From: CADCWK01 sp035944555
Lineage (GTDB): Bacteria; Chloroflexota; Chloroflexia; Thermomicrobiales; UBA6265
NCBI GenBank assembly: GCA_035944555.1
Contig: DASZAY010000012.1
Location: 1 to 64,000 of the forward strand
Direction: 5' to 3'
DNA length: 64,000 bases
In this document: piece after piece, positions 51,691-60,624 of the stretch
Position numbering within the stretch: position 1 is the stretch's first letter
Layout: each line of letters opens with the position of its first letter
Made by a program: the position numbers and the translations under genes
Notes under the pieces: generated by a model
Told to the model about the DNA's origin: nothing
The model's database searches: none
The model's input: only the letters and a program-made list of their open reading frames with translations

Positions 51691-52908
51691 CTAGTCGTCG
51701 CGGGCCCGGCTATCGCCCTTGATGGTGATGATGGGGCGCAGCGTGTGGACGACCTCGACCAGGTCCCGCTGGCGTTCGATCACGGCCGCAATGTCCTTGT
51801 AGACACCGGGCGCCTCGTCGCGGACGCCGGGGCTGGCCTTGGAATAGGTGCCGGCCAGTGAGGCGGCGAACTCGGCCGGCGAGATCCGCTCCCGCGCCGC
51901 CTTCCGGCTCATGATCCGACCGGCGCCATGCGAGCACGACGCTAGCGAGTCAGGGTTGCCGCGCCCGCGGACGATGTAGCTCGGCGTTCCCATGCTGCCG
52001 GGGATGATGCCGATCTCGTCCTCGGCGGCGCTCGTAGCGCCCTTGCGATGCACGATGACGTCCTGGCCATCGTGACGCTCCGCGCGGGCGAAGTTGTGGT
52101 GGATGTTGATCATCGCCTCGGCTGCAGGCTCCGGGGCGTCATATCCCAGTCGATCCAATTCCGCCTGGAACGCCGAAACCAACGACTGAAGCATCCGCCG
52201 ACGACTCTCAAGGGCGTAGTCGGTTGCCCAGGTCATGTCATGGAGATAGTCCTGCCCGGTCTGGTCGTCCGTCGGCAGTGCGGCGAGATCCTTCGGCTGG
52301 GCGATCCCGCGGGCGATGGCGATCTCTTCGGCGAGCGTCTCGTAGTGCCGGGCGATACGGAGGCCCGTGTGGCGGCTGCCGGAGTGGACCATCAGCCAGA
52401 TCTGGCCGTCCTCGTCCTCCTGCGCTTCAAGGAAGTGGTTGCCGCCACCGAGCGTCCCTAGCTGAGTGGCCGCCTTGTCCCGCAGGGTCTGCCACAGTCC
52501 CGGCGCCCGGAGTGGCCGGTCCAGCTCACCGAGGTTCTGCTGTGTCCTGTGCGCGTCGAATCCGGAGGGGACGTTGCGCTGCACGTTGCCACTCCACGTC
52601 CGCCAGAACTTCATGTCCATGCGATCCCGGTCCAGCATCACGCCGGTCGGGATCGCGGACATGCCGCATCCGATGTCGACGCCAACGGCGTTAGGAAGGA
52701 CGGCGTTGGCGGTGGGCAGCACGGAACCGATCGTCACGCCGAAGCCGACGTGGCAGTCGGGCATTACGGCCAGGCGGATCGCGGCGTCGGGGTGCGTGGT
52801 GGCGGAGCGGATCTGGTCCAGGGCGGCCGGCTCGATCTCGTCCGGCGGCAGCCAGCTGAGGACGGGCACGTTCGCGCCGTCCAGCTCATACGGGCCGTGG
52901 GTGGCCAT
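51691..52908 (-). CDS. rtcB: RNA-splicing ligase RtcB family protein
   Basis: The 405-residue protein carries RtcB signatures: MPDCHVGFGVTIGSVLP, NAVGVDIGCGM (metal Asp and Cys), TLGGGNHFLEAQ, MVHSGSRHTG, INIHHNFARAE, VIVHRKGAT, IPGSMGTPSYIVRG and CSHGAGR with the guanylylated His. RtcB joins 2',3'-cyclic phosphate and 5'-OH RNA ends using GTP and manganese, acting in RNA repair. The size fits the shorter RtcB subgroup rather than the 480-residue tRNA-splicing type. The ATG follows GAGAGAGCATCGCC. No RtcR/archease neighbour is present. Confidence 0.93.
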   Translation of the reverse strand: MATHGPYELDGANVPVLSWLPPDEIEPAALDQIRSATTHPDAAIRLAVMPDCHVGFGVTIGSVLPTANAVLPNAVGVDIGCGMSAIPTGVMLDRDRMDMKFWRTWSGNVQRNVPSGFDAHRTQQNLGELDRPLRAPGLWQTLRDKAATQLGTLGGGNHFLEAQEDEDGQIWLMVHSGSRHTGLRIARHYETLAEEIAIARGIAQPKDLAALPTDDQTGQDYLHDMTWATDYALESRRRMLQSLVSAFQAELDRLGYDAPEPAAEAMINIHHNFARAERHDGQDVIVHRKGATSAAEDEIGIIPGSMGTPSYIVRGRGNPDSLASCSHGAGRIMSRKAARERISPAEFAASLAGTYSKASPGVRDEAPGVYKDIAAVIERQRDLVEVVHTLRPIITIKGDSRARDD

Positions 52909-53279
52909 GGCGATGCTCTCTCTGGCGCGGGGTGGGGTGATAGGGTGCGGGTCCGCGGTCAACGCGCGGGACCGGACAGTTGCATGCACCACCCGCCGGG
53001 ATCGCCCTCGCGATCCATTGCATCTCATCCGGCGGGAAACGTCGCCCATCACCGGGGTGAACCCGGCGACGGACAAGGGACAGGCGGCTCACCTGGGCCG
53101 CCGGACCGGGCAGCGACGTCCCGGCCAGGGCACGATCACCGGCGCCGCGGCGCTGCCCCAATCCGATGGTGCCACACCGGGTCGACGTAATGCCATCCAG
53201 TGGCAATGAGCCAGTCCCCGCTTCCTGCCCGACGAAGCTATCCGTGCGACGTCAGCGGGACTGGACGAGGTGTTGCCCG
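52909..53279. other. Intergenic region, 371 bases, no gene seen
   Basis: It lies between the start of rtcB and the end of the peptide-transporter operon. A TTGACC on the minus strand near 52957 could belong to an rtcB promoter, but its spacing to TATCAC is only about 14 bases. Confidence 0.35.
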
Positions 53280-54332
53280 CTATTCCGCCGCCACGTCTTC
53301 GTCGTATAGATGACAGGCGACGCGCTGCCTGCCCTCGACGACCTGCAGGCGTGGCGTCTCGAGGCGACAGCGATCGAAGACGAACGGACAGCGACCGGCG
53401 AACCGGCACCCCGGCTTGATGTCGATGGCCGCGGGTGGGTCGCCGCTGATCTCGACCGGGTCGCCGATCGGCTCCTCGTCTCCGGCCGGCAGCGTGTGAG
53501 AGAGCAATGCCCGGGTGTATGGGTGCTTCGGCCGGTCGATCACGTCGGCCGCGTCGCCGATCTCGACGAACATCCCCAGGTACATCACGGCCACCCGGGT
53601 CGCCATGTAGCGCGCTACGGCGATGTCGTGGGTAATGAAGACGATCGCCAGCCCGCGCTCGTCCCGCAGGTCCAGCAGGTTATTCATGATCTCGGCCCGG
53701 ACCGAGACGTCCAGCATCGAGACCGGCTCGTCGGCGACGACCAGCTCCGGCTCCAGCAGCATCGCCCGGACCGTGACCACCCGTTGCAGCTGTCCGCCGG
53801 ACAGCTCGTGCGGGAAGCGGTCGAGGAAGTCCTGGGCCGGTCGGAGGCCCACCTGCTCCATCGCCGCAACCACCCGGGCGTCGCGATCGGACTTGTCGCC
53901 GATCTCGTGGATCGCCAGGACCTGGGTCAGCGACTGGCGGAGGGTCAGCCGCGGGTCGAACGCCTCGAACGGGTTCTGGAAGACGATCTGGGCCTGGCGG
54001 CGGAACGCCTTGAGGTCCTTCCCTGACAGGTTGACGATGTCGCGCCCGCCGAACCGGATCGAGCCGCCGGTAGGCTCCTCCAGCCGCACGAGCAATCGTC
54101 CGGTCGTCGACTTGCCGCAGCCGCTCTCGCCGACCAGCGCCAGGACCTCGCCCCGGTCGAGCGAGAACGAGACGGTGTCGACCGCGTGGACGTGGTGATG
54201 CTGCCCACGAAGCAGATCGGTTATCCCCCGGCGGATCGGAAACAGGCAGGCGAGGTCGTCGACGACGAGCAGGGGCTCCGCCGCCGACGGGACGGCGGGT
54301 GCAGTCAGGGTGGTACCAGCGTCGGTCGTCAT
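53280..54332 (-). CDS. Oligopeptide ABC transporter ATP-binding protein (OppF type)
   Basis: The 350-residue ATPase has Walker A GESGCGKST, Q-loop FQNPFEAFDPR, signature LSGGQLQR, Walker B LVVADEP and the switch His in ITHD. The C-terminal oligopeptide/dipeptide domain contains a Cys cluster (CRFAGRCPFVFDRC). It is the second ATPase of the operon and starts inside the stop of the OppD-type gene (ATGA). It powers uptake of peptides or related compounds. Confidence 0.93.
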   Translation of the reverse strand: MTTDAGTTLTAPAVPSAAEPLLVVDDLACLFPIRRGITDLLRGQHHHVHAVDTVSFSLDRGEVLALVGESGCGKSTTGRLLVRLEEPTGGSIRFGGRDIVNLSGKDLKAFRRQAQIVFQNPFEAFDPRLTLRQSLTQVLAIHEIGDKSDRDARVVAAMEQVGLRPAQDFLDRFPHELSGGQLQRVVTVRAMLLEPELVVADEPVSMLDVSVRAEIMNNLLDLRDERGLAIVFITHDIAVARYMATRVAVMYLGMFVEIGDAADVIDRPKHPYTRALLSHTLPAGDEEPIGDPVEISGDPPAAIDIKPGCRFAGRCPFVFDRCRLETPRLQVVEGRQRVACHLYDEDVAAE

Positions 54333-55354
54333 GCGGTCGTCACCTCAGGCTGGTCCTGGTAGAGCACGCAGCGAACGGTATGGCCGGGGGCCAGCTGGAC
54401 CATCGGGGGCGCGCCGTCGTCGCACTGGCGTTGGGCATGGAGGCAGCGCGGCGCGAACCGGCAACCCGTTGGTGGGTGTCGAAGATCCGGCAGCGAGCCG
54501 GGGATCCCGCGCAGTCGTCCGGACTGCCCACGCACACGAGGCACCGACGCGACGAGCGCCTGGGAGTACGGGTGGGACGGAGCCGAGAAGAATCGCTCCC
54601 GGGGGGCCACCTCCATCAACTGCCCGGCGTAGAGCACCGCCACCGCGTCGGCCGTCGCGTTGATCACCCCGACGTCGTGAGAGATGACCATCAGCGTCAG
54701 ATCGAACTGCTCACGGAGCCGGGAGACCTCACGGAGGATCTGGCCCTGGGTGATCACGTCCAGTGCGGTCGTCGACTCGTCGAGGATCAGGAACGGCGGC
54801 TGGCAGAGCAGCCCCAGCGCGATCATCGTCCGCTGCATCATGCCGCCCGACAGCTCGAAGGGGTAGGCGCGCAGGACGCGCTCGGGGAGATGGGTCGCCC
54901 GGAGCAGATCCGCGATCCGCGCTTCCCGGCCGGCTCGCCCCAGCCGTGGCTCGTGCTGGTGCAGCACGTCGTTGAGCTGGTCGCCGATCCGGTGCACCGG
55001 GCTGAGCGCCGACATCGACCGCTGGGCGACGGTGCTGAGTTGCCGCCACCGCCACCGGCGATTGAGTTCACCTTCGGACACGGTCAGCAGGTTCGTTCCG
55101 GCGAAGTCCACCTCACCACTGACCCGGGCATTGGTCGGCAGCAGGCGAAGGATGCCGGCCGCGACGGTCGATTTGCCGGAGCCGCTCTCGCCGACGATGC
55201 CGACCGAGCGCCCCGCCGGGATCTCCAGCGAGACGTCCTCCACCGCACTGACCGTTCCGCCCTGCGTCTGGTAGCCGATCGTGAGGTTGCGTAGGGCGAG
55301 CAGCGGTCTGTCTCCGCTGGCCACAGGGGCTTCTGTCGTGGTTGGGACCGTCAT
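54329..55354 (-). CDS. Oligopeptide ABC transporter ATP-binding protein (OppD type)
   Basis: The 341-residue ATPase has Walker A GESGSGKST, Q-loop VAQRSMSALSPV, signature LSGGMMQR, Walker B LILDEST and switch VISHD, plus the C-terminal Cys cluster CRFAPRCLHAQRQC. The ATG overlaps the stop of the OppC-type permease (ATGA), and its own stop overlaps the OppF-type start. Longer open frame upstream is the antisense of the permease gene and not part of this protein. Confidence 0.93.
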   Translation of the reverse strand: MTVPTTTEAPVASGDRPLLALRNLTIGYQTQGGTVSAVEDVSLEIPAGRSVGIVGESGSGKSTVAAGILRLLPTNARVSGEVDFAGTNLLTVSEGELNRRWRWRQLSTVAQRSMSALSPVHRIGDQLNDVLHQHEPRLGRAGREARIADLLRATHLPERVLRAYPFELSGGMMQRTMIALGLLCQPPFLILDESTTALDVITQGQILREVSRLREQFDLTLMVISHDVGVINATADAVAVLYAGQLMEVAPRERFFSAPSHPYSQALVASVPRVRGQSGRLRGIPGSLPDLRHPPTGCRFAPRCLHAQRQCDDGAPPMVQLAPGHTVRCVLYQDQPEVTTA

Positions 55355-56274
55355 GAGCGTACCCGCCGTCCCTTGGGATTGAGCGTATAGGCGATGCCGT
55401 CGCCGATCAGATAGAAGGCGATCACGGTGACGACGATGGCACCGCCAGCGAACACCGACGGACCCCACTGCGTCGTCAGCGCCGAGCGCCCGTCGTTGAT
55501 CATCCGGCCCCACGATGCCTGGTTGGGGTCGCCGAGGCCGAGGAAGCTCAGCCCGGCCTCCGTCAGGATCGCGCCGGCGACCAGCAGCGAGCTGTTGGCG
55601 ATGATCGGCTGGATCCCGTTCGGGATGATGTGGCGAAACAGAATCCGCGACCGGCTCTCGCCCAGGGCCGTCAGCGCCTGGACGAAGGTCCGCTCCCGTA
55701 GCGCCAGGGCCTGCCCGCGCATCAGCCGGGCGTTGGCGGGCCACGACGTCAGGCCGATGATGATCATCACGTAGACGAAGCTGGAGCCCAGCGTCGCGAC
55801 GATCACGATGATCAGGAAGAAGGCGGGCAGGATCAGGAACATGTCCGTGATCCTGCTCAGCAGCAGATCCAGCCAGCCACCGAGGTAGCCGGAGACGGCG
55901 CCGATCAGCACCCCGACCACGCCGGCGATCAGTGCGGCCGAAAACCCGACCAGCAGCGAGAGTCTGGCACCGTAGACGACCTGAGCCAGGACGTCGCGTC
56001 CCAAATTGTCCGTCCCTAGCGGGTGGCCCGGCGAGCCGATCGGCTCGAACCGCGATCCCTCCAGCGCGAAGGGCCCTACCGGCGCGATCCACGGGGCAAA
56101 GATCGCGGCCAGCACGATGATCGAGAGCAGGACCAGTCCGATCGGCCCGTAGATGCTCTCCACGAACTGTGACCAGAAGATCCGCAGGGCGCGACCACGG
56201 CGGCGCCGTGCCAGTGGTCCGGCGGGAGAGGCGACGGGCGTCTCGGGGTCGGGAGCAAACGTCGTGGGTGTCAT
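55351..56274 (-). CDS. Oligopeptide ABC transporter permease (OppC type)
   Basis: The 307-residue permease has an N-terminal cytoplasmic leader, then six membrane helices. HPLGTDNLGRDVLAQVVYGARLSLLVG is typical of OppC/DppC, and the EAA loop reads QALTALGESRSRILFRHIIPNG. GLSFLGLGDPNQASWGRMI is the usual late segment. It overlaps both neighbours by four bases. Confidence 0.93.
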   Translation of the reverse strand: MTPTTFAPDPETPVASPAGPLARRRRGRALRIFWSQFVESIYGPIGLVLLSIIVLAAIFAPWIAPVGPFALEGSRFEPIGSPGHPLGTDNLGRDVLAQVVYGARLSLLVGFSAALIAGVVGVLIGAVSGYLGGWLDLLLSRITDMFLILPAFFLIIVIVATLGSSFVYVMIIIGLTSWPANARLMRGQALALRERTFVQALTALGESRSRILFRHIIPNGIQPIIANSSLLVAGAILTEAGLSFLGLGDPNQASWGRMINDGRSALTTQWGPSVFAGGAIVVTVIAFYLIGDGIAYTLNPKGRRVRS

Positions 56275-57239
56275 CGCAGCCGAATCCGTGGGTCGAGCAG
56301 GGCGTAGATGATGTCGGTCACGAGGATCGCCAGTGACACCGTGATGGCCAGGATCAGGTAGATCCCGAGTAGCAGCGGGAAGTCCCGCCGGAAGACGGCG
56401 TCCAGCGTCAGCCGGCCGATGCCCGGCCACGAGAAGACGATCTCGACCAGCGCCGCTCCGGTGAAGACGAACCCGAGGTTCAGGCCGAAAACGGTCACCG
56501 TCGGGAGCAGCGCATTGCGGAGGGCGTAGCGACGGAAGGTCCGGCCCGGTGGCATCCCGGTCGCCCGGAATGTCGTCATGTAATCCTCGCGGCGTTGCTC
56601 CAGCACGCTGCCGCGGGTAATGCGGTAATAGATCGGTATCTGGATCAGGGTCAGCGTCAGCGTCGGCAGGACCATGTGCTCGGCAACGTCCAGCCAGTGA
56701 CGGAAGCCCTCGTAGTCAGCTCGCACATCGACCATGCCGGAAGTCGGCAGCCAGCCGAGGGTCGATGAGAACAGCAGGATCAGCAGCAGTCCGAGCCAGA
56801 ACGACGGGACGGCGAACAGCACATAGCTGATCGAGGAGAGCGTGACGTCGGCAACACCGGGTGTGCGCCTGGCGGAGAACACGCCGAGCAGGGTGCCGAG
56901 GACAAACGCGAGAACCGCGCTGGTTCCGGTCAGCAGGAGCGTCGCCGGCAGTCGGTCCATGATCAGGTCGAGGACCGGCTGCCCACGATAGGCAATCGAC
57001 TCACCCAGGTTGCCTTGGACGAGCTGGCCAACGTAGCTGATGAACTGGACAGGCAACGGCTCGTCAAGCCCGAGCTCGCGGCGGATCGCCTCAATCTGCT
57101 CTTCTGATGCGGTCTCGGTCCCGGCATAGATCCGGGCCGGGTCTCCGGGCGCGAGGTTGAGCAGCAGAAAATTCAGGACAACCGACAGCAGGATCGTCGG
57201 GATGATCGTCAGGAGTTGGCGCCCGATGTACGTCCCCAC
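56271..57239 (-). CDS. Oligopeptide ABC transporter permease (OppB type)
   Basis: The 322-residue permease has IGRQLLTIIPTILLSVVLNFLLLNLAPGDP at the start, the OppB hallmark, six helices, and the EAA loop ATGMPPGRTFRRYALRNALLP. FSWPGIGRLTLDAVFRRDFPLLLG near the end is also typical. The start is GTG with an AGGAG site about eleven bases upstream. A hairpin separates it from the binding-protein gene. Confidence 0.92.
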   Translation of the reverse strand: MGTYIGRQLLTIIPTILLSVVLNFLLLNLAPGDPARIYAGTETASEEQIEAIRRELGLDEPLPVQFISYVGQLVQGNLGESIAYRGQPVLDLIMDRLPATLLLTGTSAVLAFVLGTLLGVFSARRTPGVADVTLSSISYVLFAVPSFWLGLLLILLFSSTLGWLPTSGMVDVRADYEGFRHWLDVAEHMVLPTLTLTLIQIPIYYRITRGSVLEQRREDYMTTFRATGMPPGRTFRRYALRNALLPTVTVFGLNLGFVFTGAALVEIVFSWPGIGRLTLDAVFRRDFPLLLGIYLILAITVSLAILVTDIIYALLDPRIRLR

Positions 57240-57265
57240 GTCGGTCAGGTCTCCTGGGTAGAGTG

Positions 57266-57299
57266 CCGGGCACCACGGGTCTGAACCCGTGGTGCCCGG
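57266..57299 (-). terminator. Intercistronic hairpin between peptide-binding protein and permease genes
   Basis: CCGGGCACCACGGGT and its exact inverse close a CTGA loop, without a T tract. As in the sugar operon, it lies just after the binding-protein gene and probably raises the ratio of binding protein to permease. Confidence 0.65.
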
Positions 57300-57316
57300 G
57301 AGGGATCAGACGGCGG

Positions 57317-59002
57317 CTACTCGGCCAGCCGGGTCAGCGTGAAGCGGTTGAGCCCCTGCTCGAGCCCGGCCGGGTCGTTCGGGTCGAACGAGACACCGGA
57401 GACCCGCGTGCTGTACGGCGTGTAGCCGGTGTAGGTCGTCAGCGGGATGGTCGGGATCTCGGTCGCCATGATCATCTGGGCATCGAAGTAGAACGGCGCC
57501 CTCGCCTCTTCGCCGACCGCGATGTCGCCCTCCTCCAGGAGCTGGAGGAACTCCGCGTTGGACCAGCCCCAGTAGTTGACGCCACCTGGCACCGCGTAGC
57601 GACCGCGCATGTTGGCCGGATCCGGGCCCTGGAAGCCGCCAAGCAGCCCCATGTCGAAGTCGCCGGAGCTCATTCGCTCGGCCCACGCGCCGAACTCCAG
57701 GGCGACCAGCTCGACGTCGATGCCGATCTCGGCCAGCTGCGCCTGGATCACGGTCGCGGTGTCGGTGAACTCGGGCGAGTCGTTGAAGTGAACCAGGACC
57801 AGCGGGAAGCGGCTGTCGCCGTTGAGCGGGAAGCCGGCGCCGTCGAGCAGCGCGGCCGCGGCCGCGGGGTCGTACGGCTGGACGGTCGCGTCCGGGTTCG
57901 ACGCCCAGGCGATGGCGGGCGGGTAATAGGTCGTCGCCGGCGAGCTGTAGCCGCCGAACGCCGTGTCCACGATCTGCTGCCGGTCGATCGCCATCGCGAT
58001 GGCCTTGCGAACGTCGAGGTTGGTCCACGGCTCACGGGCGAAGTTGAACCCGATATAGAGTGGGCTGGGGAACTGCTTGGCGGCGACGATCAGGTCAGGG
58101 TTGCTCTCCGCGTTGGCGATCTCGTTGACCGGGATGCTCGGAGCGAACTGGACATCGATCTCGCCGTTGAGCAGCGCCTGGTAGGCGGTATTGGCGTCAG
58201 GGGTGATCTGCCAGATGATCCGGTCGAGGTAAGGACCCTCGCCCCAGTACTCCAGGTTGGCCTCGATCTCGTAGGACTGGCCGGGAGAATAGGAGGCAAA
58301 CCGGAAGGGGCCGGTGCCGACCGGGTTGTTGTTGGCCTCGTTGGTCGCCCAGTCCGTTCCCTCGTAGATGTGGGCCGGCAGGATGAAGATGCCGTACCAC
58401 GCGAGAAAGCCGAGGACCGACGACGACTGCTGCGACAGGTTGACGACCGCGGTGTGGTCGTCCGGCGTGTCGACGGAGGCGACCGCGCTGATCAGCGCGG
58501 CAGCCGGGGCACTCTCGCTGGCGACGATCTGCTCAAGCGTGTACTTGACGTCGGCCGACGTGAACGGCGTGCCGTCGTGCCAGGTCGCGTTCTGGACGAG
58601 GTTGAACGTGATCGAAAGCCCGTCCTCGGCAACTTCCCAGCTCTGGGCCAGCTCCGGGATGATGCCGTAATTGCCGTCCAGCGAGAGCAGGCCGTTGTAG
58701 ATGTTGGAGCAGACGGCGTAGCCGGCATCGTCGACCTGGAAGTTCGGGTTGAAGCTGAGCGGGTCGCCGGAGGTCGAGATGACGAGCGTTCCGGTACCGC
58801 CCTTCTCGCCGGTCCCACCGGCCGGAGTGCTGTCCTGGGCGCGGACGCGGGCGAAGGAGCCACCCAGCGCGACGGCGGCGCCGGTCGCGGCCGATCCGGC
58901 CAGCATGGCGCGGCGGTCCATCTTCGCGCCGGCAAGGCGAGCGAGCTGATCGCGGGTGGCGGCGTCCATGGACGAGAGGTCGAGGCGATCACGGGTCGAC
59001 AT
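57317..59002 (-). CDS. Peptide ABC transporter substrate-binding protein (family 5)
   Basis: The 561-residue solute-binding protein has a twin-arginine-like signal (MDRRAMLAGSAATGAAVALGGS, about residues 28-49) and mature start near RAQDSTPAGG. The SBP_bac_5 core follows: GTLVISTSGDPLSFNPNF, IYNGLLSLDGNYGIIPELAQSWEVAEDGLSITFNL, and DVRKAIAMAIDRQQIVD. It delivers peptides or similar ligands to the OppBCDF-type system. The ATG follows GGAGAGGATCCGCACC. The carboxypeptidase gene precedes it by 62 bases, so both probably share the promoter at 60.5 kb. Confidence 0.92.
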   Translation of the reverse strand: MSTRDRLDLSSMDAATRDQLARLAGAKMDRRAMLAGSAATGAAVALGGSFARVRAQDSTPAGGTGEKGGTGTLVISTSGDPLSFNPNFQVDDAGYAVCSNIYNGLLSLDGNYGIIPELAQSWEVAEDGLSITFNLVQNATWHDGTPFTSADVKYTLEQIVASESAPAAALISAVASVDTPDDHTAVVNLSQQSSSVLGFLAWYGIFILPAHIYEGTDWATNEANNNPVGTGPFRFASYSPGQSYEIEANLEYWGEGPYLDRIIWQITPDANTAYQALLNGEIDVQFAPSIPVNEIANAESNPDLIVAAKQFPSPLYIGFNFAREPWTNLDVRKAIAMAIDRQQIVDTAFGGYSSPATTYYPPAIAWASNPDATVQPYDPAAAAALLDGAGFPLNGDSRFPLVLVHFNDSPEFTDTATVIQAQLAEIGIDVELVALEFGAWAERMSSGDFDMGLLGGFQGPDPANMRGRYAVPGGVNYWGWSNAEFLQLLEEGDIAVGEEARAPFYFDAQMIMATEIPTIPLTTYTGYTPYSTRVSGVSFDPNDPAGLEQGLNRFTLTRLAE

Positions 59003-59064
59003 GGTGCGGATCCTCTCCGAATCGGTCTGACCGGCGGACCTCCCGCCGGGGCCATGGGTGTTCA

Positions 59065-60432
59065 TCAGGTGGTGCCGCCACGTCGGGCGGCGAGGTAGTC
59101 GGCAGTCGCCAGCATCGAGCCGAGCTGGACGCTCATCAGCTTGCGGATCGGGACGACCCGGTAGTCCAGGATCTGCTCCAGGCGGTCGGCCCAGGCGTTG
59201 AAGTTGGCGATCGCCTCGGTATGGTGGTTCCGGATCGCCGGCGTCCGGTTGCCGATCGCCAGCTCACCCTCCAGCATGCGGACGAGCATCCCCTGGCTGA
59301 GCAGCCGGTAGAACTGCACCTCCTGGTCGCTGGAGAACAGTTCGGCCACGGTCGCCGGTCGGTCGGTCTCGGGGTTGCTTCGTGCCCAGTTCCGCTCGGT
59401 GTCACGGTTCTCGCCCATGGCGCTGATCCACCACGCGACGGCATGTTCGAAGGGGGAATCGCCCCGGAGGTCCTTTGCCGTCGCCTCGTAGTGGCGGCGG
59501 AGGGCGTTGCCGCCCTCCTCCGACAGGTCGATGCCGGCCAGGATCGCATCGCGGCGGTTGCGGTCGGTCACGGTGGTGTCGTTGACCTGCGGATCGTCGA
59601 AGTACGCCATCTCGGTGACGAGGTAGAAGGTGCCGTATTTCTCGGCGTACTGGGCCGAGGACGTGCCGTGTGGCCGGGCCGCCGGATCGCCACCATTGGA
59701 TTCGATGTAGTCGTAGCCGGCGCGACTGTCCAGCATTGGGAAGATCGCCGGGGCGATCTCCTCGATGTACGGCGCTTCCGGTTCTCCCAGCCGCAGCGGG
59801 AGCGATTCCCACTCGGGCAGCTTGTGGAGGACGGAAAAGTAGTCGGCGTCTCCGTGCGACAGGTAGTAGTAGACGCCCCCGAAACCGGCGTTGTGCAGCG
59901 AGATCATCAGCTCCGGCTGGAGCTCGTCGATCACCCGCATGAGCATCTGGGTTTCAGGGATCGGCTGGTCGAAGTAGGCCCGCTTGTAGGCAAACGGGAA
60001 CGTCCACTCGACCTGCTCGTGGCCTGCCGGGCGGTAGAAGTTGCGGGCGTAGTGCCGTGGGGTGAACGGTCCGGCGAACCAGCCTTCGTTCAGCCGGGTC
60101 CCGTCCGGATCGACGCTCGGGATCAGGTGCCAGGTGTAGTCGTGGTGGTTGCGCAGTTCCTCGTCCTCGCACAGCAGCGTGGCGAGGTGGTGGAGCATCA
60201 TCGCGCCGATCGGCTCGTTCGGGTGCGGGCAGCCAAACAACAGCGCGTTCTGGCTGCCGGATCCGATCGACAGCATCCGGATCGGTTCGCCCAGGCGCGA
60301 CGTCCCGACCCGGCGCAGGGAGGTGATATCCGGGTGAGCTTCCGCGACACGGTCGAGCGCGGCATGGAGCTCGTCGACCGTCAGGAATCGGTCGGTCTCC
60401 GGGACGCGGTACATGTAGGACCGGATGTCCAA
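59065..60432 (-). CDS. M14-family zinc carboxypeptidase
   Basis: The 455-residue protein has the M14 zinc motif HPNEPIG (His and Glu), the Arg/Asn region ARNFYRP and the third zinc His in LMISLHNAGFGG, followed by a C-terminal helical part. A Glu in LVTEMAYFDD is a catalytic candidate. No signal peptide is seen, so it acts in the cytoplasm, probably on peptides taken up by the downstream transporter. I chose TTG (MDIRSYM) seven bases after GGAGGAA; the ATG six codons later has no ribosome site. Confidence 0.87.
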   Translation of the reverse strand: MDIRSYMYRVPETDRFLTVDELHAALDRVAEAHPDITSLRRVGTSRLGEPIRMLSIGSGSQNALLFGCPHPNEPIGAMMLHHLATLLCEDEELRNHHDYTWHLIPSVDPDGTRLNEGWFAGPFTPRHYARNFYRPAGHEQVEWTFPFAYKRAYFDQPIPETQMLMRVIDELQPELMISLHNAGFGGVYYYLSHGDADYFSVLHKLPEWESLPLRLGEPEAPYIEEIAPAIFPMLDSRAGYDYIESNGGDPAARPHGTSSAQYAEKYGTFYLVTEMAYFDDPQVNDTTVTDRNRRDAILAGIDLSEEGGNALRRHYEATAKDLRGDSPFEHAVAWWISAMGENRDTERNWARSNPETDRPATVAELFSSDQEVQFYRLLSQGMLVRMLEGELAIGNRTPAIRNHHTEAIANFNAWADRLEQILDYRVVPIRKLMSVQLGSMLATADYLAARRGGTT

Positions 60433-60478
60433 GCAGGGTTCCTCCGGACTGAGGGCGTCGGGTTGTCTGATGGCGGTC

Positions 60479-60506
60479 AGGATATCATCGTGCCGGTACG
60501 TGTCAA
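60479..60506 (-). promoter_or_regulatory. Promoter of the carboxypeptidase/peptide-transporter operon (TTGACA-16-TATCCT)
   Basis: On the minus strand a perfect TTGACA (60501-60506) is followed after 16 bases by TATCCT (60479-60484). The predicted start leaves a leader of about 40 bases before the TTG start of the M14 gene. Confidence 0.6.
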
Positions 60507-60528
60507 TGTTGGTGGCAGAATCAGCGGT

Positions 60529-60544
60529 TGGTGAGATGTCACCA
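60529..60544. promoter_or_regulatory. Candidate GntR operator (TGGTGA-GATG-TCACCA)
   Basis: A perfect 16-base inverted repeat with TGGT/ACCA ends, like FadR/FCD-type sites, lies in the divergent gap between the GntR gene and the operon, about 23 bases upstream of the operon's -35 box. Confidence 0.5.
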
Positions 60545-60624
60545 GTGCACAAAGTGGCGGAAGTCGTCAGGTAGACTGCACTCGCGATGATGAATGGAAC
60601 GAATCGATGCGGGAGGCGGCTCCG

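Noticed and set aside
55355..56092. N-terminal extension of the OppD-type ATPase
   Set aside because: The extra 246 codons are the permease gene read in another frame; the real ATG overlaps the permease stop.
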